NCBI GenBank assembly: GCA_001692895.1
Contig: KV748247.1
Span: 558,001-622,000, forward strand
DNA: 64,000 nucleotides
From: Cenococcum geophilum 1.58
Taxonomy: Eukaryota > Ascomycota > Dothideomycetes > Gloniales > Gloniaceae
Direction: 5' to 3'
Below the pieces are notes generated by a model. That model was given only the letters and a program-made list of their open reading frames with translations, searched no databases and was not told the DNA's origin. Position 1 is the first letter of the stretch, and each line of letters starts with the position of its first letter. The translations under genes and the position numbers were made by a program. Below, one piece after another: positions 1 to 10,948 of the stretch.

Positions 1-430
1 ACCTTAGGTAAACAACTCCTTAAGTTTCTTAAATAACTTCTTTTACTCATTACCATATATCCACAGTTTATCCTTCTTTATTAATCTTATAAATAGCTTA
101 ATAATATTTATTTACTGCGCAATAAACCTTATATAGTAGTTATAAACCCCTAAATATAACCTTAACTATATAACGTTCTCTAGTTCTTGCCAACTTACTA
201 TAGCTTTAACTTTTTTTAAATCTATATAAATCTTGCCTAGTTTAATAATAAAGAACTCGCATTTTTTAATTACTGCTAGCATCTTTTCTTTCTATAGTTT
301 CTTTAAAACCTATTAAATGTATTCTTTATGTTTCTCCTTACTTATAGAGCAGATAATATTATTAAGGTATATACTATAACAAACTTATTAAGGTATTCTC
401 CTAATATACTATTAATTTACTTTTAAAATA
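1..430 (-). pseudogene. Gypsy-B2 reverse transcriptase, C-terminal part (cut by window edge)
   Basis: Read on the minus strand this gives the second half of a Ty3/Gypsy reverse transcriptase: a degenerate segment matching the region around the catalytic box, then residues like AVIKKCEFF, then GLITIYRDLKKVKAIVSWQE and a GFITTI-type FLGF.NYYR motif, with a polar KKD segment near position 60. The frame continues from 3237-4120 and is interrupted by the inverted-repeat element at 431-3228. It is the same family as the plus-strand element B1 at 12294-58874: the aligned stretch near 55540-55860 reads the same way. Several TAA and TAG codons fall at Gln and Trp positions, so it is a RIP-damaged pseudogene. 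The left part runs out of the window. Confidence 0.85.
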
Positions 431-592
431 GGGCAGTGCTATTTAGACACCCCCTAATTGCTAGGTAGACACCCCCTAATTGCTAGGTAGACACCCCCCC
501 CCAAATTTAGTTCAGCGCCTACCTCAATAGGTTAGAATATCACGTGCGTTTGACTTATTTGCGCCTACATCACGAAAATCAAAATGCGCGCC
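431..592 (+). repeat. Left terminal inverted repeat of hAT-like element
   Basis: About 160 bp, ending near the GCGCGCC at 586-592. It matches the complement of 3091-3228 almost throughout, including the segments TTAGAATATCACGTGCG and TTTGACTTATTTGC. The left copy carries an extra unit of about 22 bp built on the motif CTAGGTAGACACCCCC, so this short segment is present twice on the left and once on the right. Differences between the arms are mostly C/T and G/A. Confidence 0.9.
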
Positions 593-894
593 ATGACTGC
601 AACACCACAATTAAGTCTTAATTTTAGTTATAGTATAAGTAGTAAAGTCCAAATCTGGAACGCGCTAAGGGAGCGATTAATTAGACTGCGTAGTGCTTTG
701 CAAAGCATCGCGCGAACTAATTTAAGTGCTGCCACCTCTACTTAATTAACCCGAGGTACAAGTGGTCTATTATATTCGGGTCCTAGATTTTAAACTCCGC
801 CAAGCTAGCTTCTAATTGGTTAGAAAGCTAGGTTCTAATTAGTTAGAAACAAAACTGCGCGCGGTAATTTGTGGCAGAATCTACGTGACAAACT

Positions 895-2035
895 TCAAAA
901 CCTTAAATTCTACCAAAGCTCTAGAAAAGCTCTGCACAGAGCTCTACTAAAGCCCTGCAAAACCTCTACACGAAGCTCCATACAAAGCTCTGCAAAGCTC
1001 TACTAAAAGCTCTACTAAAGTCTCTACTAAAGCCTCTGTAAGAGCTCTGCCCACGCAGTAAATAGAGCACTTAGTGCGCAGGGGGGTCCAAGGGGGTCTC
1101 CCCCTTAAAGCTCTGCTCGAAGCTCTACTCGAAGCTTTGCTTAAAGCCCTATACAGAGCTCCAAAGCTCTACTAACTTACAGTACTAATATACTAGGAAG
1201 GTTCTGCAATCGGCCGTATAACCACCTATACGATTAATCGCCGTATAATCGTCTCTACGAACGGCTCTACGAACGGCTCTATAAACGTCTACACGATTGC
1301 CCGTACAAACGCCCGTATAAACGCCCATACAAACAATCAATTAAACGTCCATATGATTAATCAATCAAACGTCTATACAATTGCCTATACGATCGTCTCT
1401 ATAAACGTCTCTATAATTAATCGCCCGTACGAACGTCTGTACGCCTGCATATAGCTCTATAGAAGATCTATACGAAGCTTTATATGAAGTTCTACACGAA
1501 GCTCTGTAAAAGCTCTACTAAACGCTTTACCAAAGCCTCTGCAAGAGCTTTGCCTATGTAGTAAATGGAGTATATAGTGTGTAGGGGGGGTCTAAGGGGG
1601 TCTCCCCCTTAAGCTTAAAGCTCTATTTAAAGCTCTACTAACACGCAGCACTAATATACTAGGAAGGCTCTATAATCGTCTATATAAACGGCTCTATAAA
1701 CGGCTCTACGAACGTCTGCATGATCGCCCGTATAAACGCCCATATAATTAGTCGATTAATCGATTAATTGCCTATATAAACGCCTATATAAACGTCTCTA
1801 CGAACGGTTCTACAAATAGCTCTATATACGGCTTTACTTACAGCTCTATAAACGCCCATACAATTACCTATATAATTGTCTCTACAAATATCTCTGTAAT
1901 TAATCGCCAAAACAAACGGCTGCACGTTTACACGTTTATAGTCTGCACGAAGCTCTACGCAAGGCTCTGTACGAAGCTCCGCATAAGGCTCTACCAAAGC
2001 TCTATACAAGGCTCTACCCAAAGCTTACCCCCTAC
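895..2035. repeat. Minisatellite-like arrays inside hAT-like element
   Basis: Two kinds of short degenerate unit alternate: one based on AAGCTCTACTAAAGCTCTGC and one based on CGTCTCTACGAACGGCTCTA. The composite is itself duplicated: a block with an AAGGGGG-TCT-CCCCCTT hairpin occurs at 1090-1106 and again at 1594-1610. The segment CACTAATATACTAGGAAGG follows each at about 1178 and 1646. The larger unit is therefore roughly 470-500 bp and is present twice, with a partial third copy ending near 2035. No coding capacity is supported. Confidence 0.8.
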
Positions 2036-2053
2036 TGCAAAGCACGACGGGGG

Positions 2054-2723
2054 TATAGGCAGGCTTGTTATTTAATCACCTAGGTTTCAATATTGAATTG
2101 AATTAAATGCTAAGTCTTAATTAATTTAATTAACTAAGAGCTCGCTGGCTTGGTAACTTAATTAATATAGAGGTTCTAGTTAAATTAAATTGATTAATAA
2201 ATATTAAATCTTTTAATATTATATAGAAATATGCTAAATATAACATATAATAATGCTTTAAACCTTATTATTCTTAGACCCCCTTACCAAAAAAGGGTTA
2301 CCTAAGCATTACTTATTATTTATACTATTATATTATCGCCGGGATCTTAACAGGTAAGAAAAGTTTTATAACTAGATTTGCCCAACAACAATATTAATTC
2401 TATTACTACTATAAATAGGGGGTATATAACAGGATAGTAACTTAACACTATGCCAAGACTCGCGATAGACCTATATTAACGGCAGGAGCGACAAAAACAA
2501 CGGTAGAAAGCGATTTGGGCGCCGCCAGGTAGGCCCCCCTATATTAACACTATGCTGAGACTTGTAATAATTACTAACTACTATATAATTGCAATTAATT
2601 ATAATCGTTTTAATATTAAATTAATTAATTTAATTAACCGAACCTTCTGCTTATAAAGCTTTCAATTCAATTAATTTAAGGCCTTAATTGAATTGAATTG
2701 ATTGAGTAACAAGCCTAGGTATA
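2054..2723. repeat. AT-rich imperfect inverted repeat inside hAT-like element
   Basis: The arms 2054-2077 and 2700-2723 pair around a perfect 10-bp core (AGGCTTGTTA with TAACAAGCCT). They are followed inward by related AT-rich stretches rich in AATTGAATTGAATT and TAATTAATTTAATTAA. The interior between the arms has no recognised gene. It could be an older small foldback element inside the larger one, or subterminal structure of the larger element; the sequence alone does not decide. Confidence 0.55.
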
Positions 2724-2846
2724 GGATTTACGAAATAAATTCATACCTACTAGTATATGTTAATTAGGCTCTATACAGTAAGGCTCTAAATTAAAGCTTT
2801 ATATTAATTAATCGGCTTGTTAATTATAAAGTTGGGTCAAAATTTT

Positions 2847-3043
2847 CGTTGGGGGGTACCAACGATCCGCATGTTACACCTGTAAGCTGCCTCCCCGCGC
2901 TGACGCATGCGCCCGGTAGGACTCTAGCCAGTATTTTGCTTAAATGCTAAGGGCTCTCTACAAGTAAATCTATCGACGCGATTGGCAATTGTAGAGCTAG
3001 TTATAGAGCCAATTGGCTAACTGTAGTAACGCTCTACAATTGC
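2847..3043. repeat. Cluster of short perfect hairpins near right end of hAT-like element
   Basis: Three palindromes lie close together. TCGTTGG/CCAACGA with a 6-nt loop is at 2847-2866. GCAATTGTAGAGC at 2985-2997 pairs with GCTCTACAATTGC at 3031-3043 (13 bp, no mismatch). The self-complementary AGCCAATTGGCT at 3007-3018 lies inside that loop. This stretch is visibly less AT-biased than its surroundings. Subterminal hairpins of this sort can be transposase binding or end-recognition structures; that role is inferred. Confidence 0.6.
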
Positions 3044-3090
3044 AGGCTTTTGGATGCAAAGTTAAGGCAAATGCGGTATTGATTTAGACG

Positions 3091-3228
3091 GGCGCGCACT
3101 TTGATTTTCGCGATGCAGATGCAAATAAGTCAAACGCACGTGATATTCTAACTTATTAAGGCAGGCGCTAAACCTGATTTGGGGGGGTGTCCACCTAGCA
3201 ATTAGGGGGTGTCCAAATAGCACTGCCC
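3091..3228 (-). repeat. Right terminal inverted repeat of hAT-like element
   Basis: 138 bp complementary to 431-592. It contains the G-run near 3180-3188 and ends in CACTGCCC immediately before the duplicated TTAAAATA. It lacks the extra 22-bp unit present on the left. Confidence 0.9.
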
Positions 3229-4120
3229 TTAAAATATTACCGGTATATTTATAAGCTTAAACTATATAACTAATAGCTTATATAGTTCTTCCTTTAACTT
3301 AAAGGCTGCCTTCTATTCGTCGCCTTCCTTAATCCTAATCTAATAGTACGCCCATCTTAGATCTGTGTTTGTAAAGATTTACATATTACCAATCCTATTT
3401 TAGATTTCGCTAATTAAGGATAAAGAATATCTATCCTTTCTAGTAATACTGTTTAACTATCTATAGTTAATATATAGTCTAAGTTTTCCGTTTTTCTTTG
3501 GTATAAATAGTACTAGATATCCTGCTAATAACTATAATAGTTAGATATATCCCTTTTATAGTTTTTTCTACACAAACTTTTTAAGTGCTCTTAACTTATC
3601 TTTAGTTAGCCTATGGATTAGAAAGAACTTAAGACTTATTCCCAGTTCTGATTCTATTTTATAGTCCTATACTATATATCCTAACAGCTTTTTACTTTCT
3701 AGGCTTTATAGCTTTTTACCGTACTTATAGTATTTCTTTAATATATAGCTTAAACCCTTCTTGGTTTCTTTATACGTCGCTTTAACTTAGTACTATACCA
3801 TTTTATGCTGTTAAGTATTTCTAATATTGACCTAACCTGTAACTTAATTAATCTTTAAATTATATTCCTATAAGTAAGGCATTTCTAGCACTACCTTATC
3901 CTATCCTAATGGTAGGATATTAAAAGATATTTTAATTCGCCTTCCTTTAATAGTTATCTAAGTAGGTCCTATTTTAAGATTAACAATACCTCCTCTATAG
4001 GCTATTAGATCTTCTAAAATTGTTATTAATAGGTATAAGTGCCTCTTGTATCTATAAGGTAATCCTATCCTCTTAACTACTACTAGTAATATATAGTTCC
4101 TTATTAATCCACTATCTATT
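3229..4120 (-). pseudogene. Gypsy-B2 protease to reverse transcriptase, N-terminal part
   Basis: Minus-strand reading gives, in order, an aspartic protease start IDSGLIRNYI (complement of about 4085-4118), a YRGGIVNLKIGP segment, then the reverse transcriptase with LGISLKFFLIHRLTK, GYLVLFIPKKNGKLRL, a YR.LNSITRKDRY motif, RIGNM.IFTNTDLRWAYYQI and KEGDE.KAAF. These are the conserved fingers and palm motifs of Ty3/Gypsy elements. The frame is broken by TAA/TAG at Gln and Trp sites. The fragment stops exactly where the LTR of Gypsy-A1 starts (4121), in the middle of the protease active-site region. Gag is missing. Confidence 0.88.
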
Positions 4121-4304
4121 TGTCATGGCACTGACCTAACGTATACTGTTCTATACTGTCTCGTACTATTTCCTACTATTAGCTAGCCCACCACTAGTGC
4201 CTTAGTGGCTGGCCCTACTATTTATATACAATACCCCCTTTTTACCTTCTCCTCTTTATACTATAACGTAGTTATTTAGTTTACTTTATTATAGCACTGT
4301 AATA
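4121..4304 (+). repeat. 5' LTR of Gypsy-A1
   Basis: 184 bp, homologous over its length to 10762-10948, with mainly C/T differences and a 3-bp length change in the CTTCCCCTC stretch. It is followed by GTTTATGGTATC; a tRNA primer site would be expected here, but I cannot assign the tRNA. Confidence 0.9.
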
Positions 4305-4322
4305 GTTTATGGTATCTTTAAT

Positions 4323-7300
4323 TTGCGCTCTATTGCGATTACTAATTCCTTATACCCTAGCTAATTAACCTCCGCCCTAGAGTAATCGCGACCTATATAC
4401 GCCTCTATTAAAACCAATACGTCCTTAGTATAGTCCTAGAACGATTCTTAGTTTTTATCTAGCGCCTAAATAGGCGATACTAATAATGCTAAAATAGCCG
4501 AAACCTAGAACCCCTATAACGTTTTCGCAGACCTCTTTATAGAGACATACCCTAATATCGCGTAGGTAATCTACCGCTCCCTATTATACCCTAAGACCTT
4601 TAAGCCTAGCAAAGCTTACCTTACCCTTATTAACTATACTAACGAGTTCTTTAATAATATTAAAGTAGGATTATAGTATATATATAACACAAACACCGCC
4701 AATAAGAAAGCTAATAAAAACCTTAGTGCCCTTATCGCTTCCTAGATAGGAACTATTAACTCCTAAGTAGAGACTATCGCCGTTTTAAAATAATTAACTC
4801 CTATAATAACGGTAGTAACCTAGCAGAAAAAATAGAGATCTAAAGACCCGCTAATATTTAGTGGAAAAGGTACCCCACTAGAATAATAAGCTAATTTTAA
4901 GACCTGGTATATTAAGATTAAGGGAGTCTTTAACTGGGACTAGGACTACTTTAATATAGTTTAGTCCTAAATCCTTTATATCTTAGATATATTAGAGGAT
5001 AAGGCCTATAAGTTTATTAAGTAGGGCCTAGAGCTTATATATAAGAACCTAAACAATATATCTGCGTGGAAATAGCCTACTAAGGAAGATATACTTAAAG
5101 ACCTTATTACCTACTACGAGGTCCTTAATATAACCTAGGTTGTAAAAAATAAGCTTAACTATTTCCCCTAGGGCGAGCGTAATTACTGATTTTGGAAGGG
5201 AGAGCTTAATAAGCTAATAGTTTGCGCTAAAAAGATAGATAAATAGAAGGTGGACCTATTTTAAAAGTTTATCTCTCTAAAGATAGAAGAGCTAGTACTT
5301 AAACTTACCTATAAAATTAATAATAGTAACTATATAGGTTGGAGTAAGTAAATAGATGTATTTGCTAAAAACCTCGCGAACTATATATACTAAGCCAACC
5401 TTAAGAAAAACGCTAACCACCGCCTACCTATCTAAGCCCCTGCCCCTATATTAACCCTAACCCTAGTAGTAACTAGAGAACCTATAGACCTTAATAAAAT
5501 CTTAGACACGGAGTGTAAGCGCCGCGTTAATAATAGACTATGCCTTGCCTATAGCCTATCCGGCTATTAAAAGGACGCCTATAACCCCGCTAAGATAGCA
5601 AACCTAGTCCTAATACTACCCTGTTAAACAACGCGAACTAATAACCGCGAACGCGGCGACCGCGGAGCCTATTATAGCCGCGGTAGACGACCCCCCCCCC
5701 TTTAACCCTATGGCTTAGTTACTTTAAACTATACCCTATATAGGAGCCTAACCCGTTAATAATACCTAGTATTAGTGACTCCGCGCTAGCGAATACAAAT
5801 ATAGCTATATTATTGGCGAGGTAATATCTTCCTATACCCTAACTGATACTAAAACTAACACAGCTAGCTAGATAGACACTAGACCGCCCTATTAAGATAG
5901 CTTTATACCCTAGTTATTAAAAGGTAAACCCTTAGACTAAGTCGCGTCTAAGGGTCTAAACTATATAAGGAGGAAGACGAGAAGATTAGGTCCCTATTAC
6001 TAGATTAATTAATCCTTTTTATTAGTAAGCTACTACTTAATCTTAAATTAGTAAATAGTAATAAGAAATTAATCTTTATTTAAACCTAACTCTTCTTATT
6101 ACGTAGCCTATACCCCTAAGTTTATATTAATATAGTAAGCCTAGTAGACTTTAGTAGTACTATAATGGCATTTACTGACGTAGAGTCTATTATAAAAAAG
6201 TATAACGTTATAACTAAGAAGCTGCTAGTACCTAGGCTACTACACCTCGCAGATAGTATTTTAACTTTACTTATTACGGCCTACTTTACCACCTAAATAT
6301 TAATTGGCCTTTATACTAAAGCTATGCTCTTCTTTATTACTAAACTCTTGCCCACTACCCTAATTATCTTAGATATGCCCTAGCTTTAGAAGTATAAGCC
6401 CCGTCCTAGCTTTAGGAAACTTAAAATCCGCTTTAACTTAGACTACTACTTTAGGCACTACCTCCTATAGGGGATAACCGACGGTAGTAGGGATACCCTA
6501 TATAAATACTCAGCACTACTAAGCCTAGTGCCTAGGACTATATATAAAGCCTTAATAGTAAAAGACGTTCCTAATAAAGGGGAGCTTAAATAGCTGTAAA
6601 GAAATAAGATAGTGGAAGACTAGACTACCCTAGTACTTAAGACTAAAATAATGGGCTAGCTAGCCCTACTAAGACTAAGGAAGAAGGTCCGCTTCGCGTA
6701 GCTACTATTAAGAATTTAACCCTAACCTAGGCACTACTTAAACTTTAGCCGCCTAGCTAGACACCTAGACCTAAGCTATATACTATATACGCATACTATA
6801 GCTTACGTTATAATAAGGACTGGCTATAGAACTATTAAGACCTAGATAATAGAAACCGTACTACTATAACGCCCAACTTTATACCCGTCTCCCGCGCGTA
6901 CTATATAGGGCCGCCGCTTTATTTCCGCCCCCCTAGGCTAACTAAGCCGTACTAGCTTAACTATAGCACTAGAGAACTAGATACGCCCTAACCTGGACGA
7001 TATTAAATATACTTATACTATTAATTTTACCTAATTCTGTAAACAAAAAGATATAAAGGTAATAAGGATTTATATAGCGGAGCTAGTAGAACTAGTTAAA
7101 TAAGATAAGCACTAATAGCTGCTTAGAGAGCTGCCTATAGGCCTAATAGAAGTACCAAACCTATTAGAAAGGTCTTTCCGCTAGCTAGTAGAAGGCGACT
7201 ATATAATAAAGAAAGCCTATATAGTGCTCTCCCCCTATTTTTATAACTTCCTTAAGATAAATCTAAAAACTAAACCTAAGCTTTTACGTTGGAAGCTAGT

Positions 7301-10300
7301 TGACACTAATATTAAAAATTTCCTAAAGGACAAACTAGGATTAACCTATAAAGATATTCTATAACGCCTACTAAAGGAGTTTTATAAATATATTAAGCAC
7401 TTCCTTCTTAAGAATATAAATAAGTTACCCCCTTACTAACTATGGGACTATAAAATTAAGATTATCCCTAGAAACTAGGCCCTATATTATAAAAATAGAC
7501 CACTCTTACCTACTAAACTTAGGTGTGTAAAGAAGTAGATTAATAAGATGCTAGATAAGGGTTTTATCCATAAATTAACCTTACTAGCTACCGTATTACT
7601 TCTCCTCGCTACTAAGCCTAGTAGTAGTGTGTAAATCTACTATAACTACTAAGGCCTAAATATAGTTACTATTAAGAATTAGTACCTATTGCTACTAATC
7701 TATAAGATATTTAACGCACTTTATAGTGCTAAGTACTTTACTAAACTTAATATAATTGCTGTATTTAACCAGATCCGGATTATAAAGGGCTATAAATAGC
7801 TTATAGCATTTATTACCTAGTTCGGACTCTATAAAATGCTAGTTATACTATTTAGCCTCTATAACGCACCCGCTATATTTTATATAACGCCCTTAACAAC
7901 TACTACACTGCCTACCTTAATGACGTCCTTATCTTTTCTAAAATACGCGCTAAGTATACTAAGTATATAAATAAAGTTATCTAAAGACTTAGTAACGCTA
8001 GACTTTAGATTAATATTAATAAGTCTAAGTTCTACTCTACTAAAACAAAATACCTTGGCTTAATTATCTTAACTAATAGCATAACTATAAACCCAAAGAA
8101 GGTATAGGCCTTATAGGAATAAAAGGACCTAACATTAATTAAAGAACTATAATAATTTCTTAGCTTCGTAAACTTCTACTAATAATTCATCTAAGGCTAT
8201 TCTGCTATTACTATACCTATAATAAAAGTTTTAAAGAAGGATATTAGATAGCTATAGGGACCAGAATAAGCTAAATTGTTTAAGGCCCTTAAGGGAGCCT
8301 TTACTTTAGCACTAGTATTAGCATACTATAACTATATAAAGAAAATAGTAGTAGAGATAGACGTATTAAATTAGGCTTCCGGCGGAGTCCTTTCCCAGTA
8401 TAATAATAACGGAAAATTAAAATTGGTTGCATTCTTCTCTATAAAGCACTCTACGCTAAAGTATAACTACAAGATCTATAATAAAGAACTCTTAGCTATA
8501 AGGGACTAAGGAGCCGTTTAAAATTATTACCGACTATAAGAACCTATAGACGTTTATAACTACTAAGTAGCTAAATTAATACTAAGTCTAGTGGGTAGAA
8601 TTCCTTTTATAGTTTAACTTTGTAATTATATATAGACCTAGTAGTAAAGCTACGCTCCCTAACGCCCTAAGCTGGCTATTAGGAATAAGGCCTAAGGACG
8701 CTAATAATAAACGCCTCTGCTATTAAGCCTAAGTTATTATACCGCCCTAGAAAGTTAACCCTATAATTTTAGAAGAATTACTATATAAGTCCCGTAATTA
8801 TAATAACGCGGAGTTTATAGCCACTCTAGACCCTAAAATGGCTAAAAAATTACTAGATAAGTTAATTTAGCTAGAATACTAGGAGAATAAACTTATAAGA
8901 GATATAGTAGCAGCCCTATATAATTGGAAAGCTCGCTATTAGCTAAAGAAGATTAGGAAATTACTTTGTTATAATAAGTTAGAATATAGTATTATTAACA
9001 AATAGATTTACTTCCGCTAATATCTTTTTATACCTAATGCCTTAGATCTCTACCTAGAAGTTACCTATTACTATTATAGTAGCGGCCCTACTAATTACCC
9101 TAGCTAGGTTAAAACTCTTAACCTCTTAAACTAAATATACTGGTAGCTAGGAATATCCTAGTTTACGGCTACCTTTATTAAAGACTATGTCCTATACTTT
9201 TACACTAAGACCCCCTATTTTACCCCGCTTAGTTTCCTAAAGCTATTAAAATTACCTACTTACCTATAAACTGATATCTTAATTAACTATATTATAACGC
9301 TGCTAGTATACTAACGCTATGGTAAGGTATATAAATATATCCTTATTATTATAAACCGCCTAACTAAAATATAATACCTTGTTTTAGTAATAGGACTCTT
9401 AATAAAAGAGCTAGTTAATAGCTTTGTTAATAACGTATATAAGCTCTATAATATACTAAGTATAATTATCTCTAATCGCGGTATATAATTTCTTAGCAAC
9501 TTTTAGTAATAACTAAGTAAATACCTTAAAATAACCTTGCGACTAAGCTTAGCCTAATACCTAGAAATAGACGGCTAGACTAAAATTATTAACGCTGCCG
9601 TAAATAAATATCTTTATGCTTTTATTAGCTTTATATAGGATAACTAGGTTAACTACCTGCCGCTTACTAAGTTTGCTATAAATAACTAAGTTAATAAGAG
9701 CATAGGTATCTCCCTATTTTTTGCAAACTATAGCTTTAACCCTTACCTCGGAATTAAGCCTACTAGCCCCTACCTACTAATACTATTAGTATAAGTAAAG
9801 AAGGAGTTTTTTTGCGCAAACTCTATAGCTAACCGCTTTAAGCGGATATTAATATAGCTTAAGGCCCTAGCCTAGATTTTATAGTAACACTATAAAGAAA
9901 ATATTAATACCTATAGGGATAAGAGCGCGTTATTCTANNAAGGCGATATAGTTATAGTTAGCTTAGAAAATATAAAGATAAACAAACCTAAGAATAAATA
10001 GGACGATAAATAGGACGGCCTATACCCCGTACTCGTAGTATATTAAGGGGCAGTTATAGTAGACCTTCTAAACTATATTTAAGTAAATAAATCCTTTTAT
10101 ATATTTAAGGTCCGCCTTTAGGCTACTAAAGAGATCCCTAGCTAAGTAAATATTAATACTATAGAGTGTTATAATATATAAGGACGAGTAGTAGAAAGAG
10201 ACGATAATAGCAATATAAAAGATAAATAGGAGTTTAAGAAAATTCTTAATATATATAATAAAGACCCCTAGGGCCTAACTTATAAGATTAAATGGAAATA

Positions 10301-10490
10301 TTATAAGGATATAACCTAGCAGCTAAAGAAAGACCTAAAGGGTTGTAAATAAGCTATATAGCGCTTTTATAAGTAATACCCTAAGAAGTAGGACCCCTAG
10401 ACTAGGTATAAGATAAGGAAAAGTTACGCTAAGGTTGCAACCGACCACTATATTAAAATTTATAGTGGTTAAGATGTTATAGAATTTTAA
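4323..10490 (+). pseudogene. Gypsy-A1 gag-pol polyprotein, RIP-damaged
   Basis: One frame from about 4323 to the TAA at 10488-10490 covers gag (core from DPLIFSGKGTPLE at 4845 to about 5620), protease (VDFSSTIMAF near 6145), reverse transcriptase (KPSSSV, NIVTIKN, KYFTKLN, a LND.LIFS catalytic box near 7930), RNase H, integrase (about 9000-9900) and a chromodomain-like tail (LTYKIKWKYYKD near 10280). Against copy A2 it has lost 22 bp near 7880 and 35 bp near 8500. The sum of 57 returns the frame, so the stretch between them is read in a shifted frame. Dozens of TAA and TAG interrupt it at Gln and Trp positions, and the second catalytic-box Asp region is degraded. Two unresolved bases lie at 9938-9939. 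Confidence 0.88.
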
Positions 10491-10595
10491 CTAGCGGTTA
10501 AAGTTATTTAATTAGCCAAATTCTTACTAAGAAACGCCACGCGGATTAATTTAGGTTGTGGTATAGAGTTCTACTAACCTTACTTACTAAACTAA

Positions 10596-10638
10596 CTAAT
10601 TAGGATTTTCTATGCCCGGTATAGAAAATCGCTATTAG
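10596..10638. repeat. Palindromic motif, copy 1 (3' region of Gypsy-A1)
   Basis: Core 10604-10630 has arms GATTTTCTAT and ATAGAAAATC around GCCCGGT, extended outward by CTAAT and ATTAG. The same motif occurs at 18503-18529 and 23607-23633. A block of roughly 110 bp around it, beginning with GGTATAGAGTTCTACTAA, is also shared with 23566-23680. Confidence 0.85.
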
Positions 10639-10746
10639 CTTAGTTAAGGGCGGTAAGCAGAACTAATATGTTTACGGTAAAAAATAGGCAACCCTATATA
10701 CTGCCTATTTTTAAGTTATTTATTTAATTTAGGGACCAAATTATTT

Positions 10747-10758
10747 AGGGGAGAGGAA
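10747..10758 (+). other. Polypurine tract of Gypsy-A1
   Basis: The purine run AGGGGAGAGGAA lies three bases upstream of the 3' LTR, the expected place for plus-strand DNA priming in LTR retrotransposons. Confidence 0.7.
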
Positions 10759-10761
10759 TAC

Positions 10762-10948
10762 TATTACGGCACTAACCTAACGTATACTGTTTTATACTAT
10801 CTTATACTATTTCCTACTATTAGCTAGCCTACTACTAGTAACTTAGCGGTTGGCCCTACTATTTATATATAATACCCCCTTTCTACCTTCTTCCCCTCTT
10901 TATAACACAACGTAGTTATTTAGTCTACTTTATTATAGTACTATAATA
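10762..10948 (+). repeat. 3' LTR of Gypsy-A1
   Basis: 187 bp, homologous to 4121-4304. Its last base is followed directly by family-A coding sequence (ATTAGGTCCC, matching the segment starting near 5993), with no spacer or target duplication. Confidence 0.9.

Larger units (their letters stand above)
431..3228. mobile_element. hAT-like non-autonomous DNA transposon (2.8 kb)
   Basis: The two ends are inverted copies of each other, starting GGGCAGTGCTATTTAGACAC on the left and ending with its near-complement. They are flanked by a perfect 8-bp duplication TTAAAATA (423-430 and 3229-3236). An 8-bp duplication is typical of hAT elements; P-type elements also make 8 bp, so the superfamily is inferred. 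The element interrupts a Gypsy reverse transcriptase whose frame resumes on the other side, confirming insertion. No transposase reading frame is visible. The interior holds minisatellite-like arrays (895-2035), an AT-rich inverted repeat (2054-2723) and GC-richer hairpins (2847-3043). A translation of 1764-2021 on the minus strand is open only because it reads a short tandem repeat. Confidence 0.85.
4121..10948 (+). mobile_element. Gypsy-A1, full-length chromodomain Ty3/Gypsy retrotransposon
   Basis: 6.8 kb between two LTRs of about 185 bp that start TGTCATGGCACTG or TATTACGGCACTA and end in CACTGTAATA or TACTATAATA, i.e. degraded TGTTACGGCAC...CTGTAACA. The internal region has gag, protease, reverse transcriptase, RNase H, integrase and a C-terminal chromodomain in that order, then a palindrome and a polypurine tract next to the 3' LTR. 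The 5 bp flanking the two ends do not match (CTATT and ATTAG), so no target duplication is seen. The right flank is family-A internal sequence starting exactly at the LTR end. This suggests recombination with, rather than simple insertion next to, copy A2. Confidence 0.9.

Noticed and set aside
1764..2021. 85-codon open frame on the minus strand
   Set aside because: It reads through the short tandem repeat of the hAT-like element (repeating YR/VYRA-like units); no domain and no support as a gene.
431..3228. piggyBac or Kolobok element based on TTAA next to the right end
   Set aside because: The duplicated bases are eight (TTAAAATA) on both sides, not just TTAA, which argues against TTAA-specific families.
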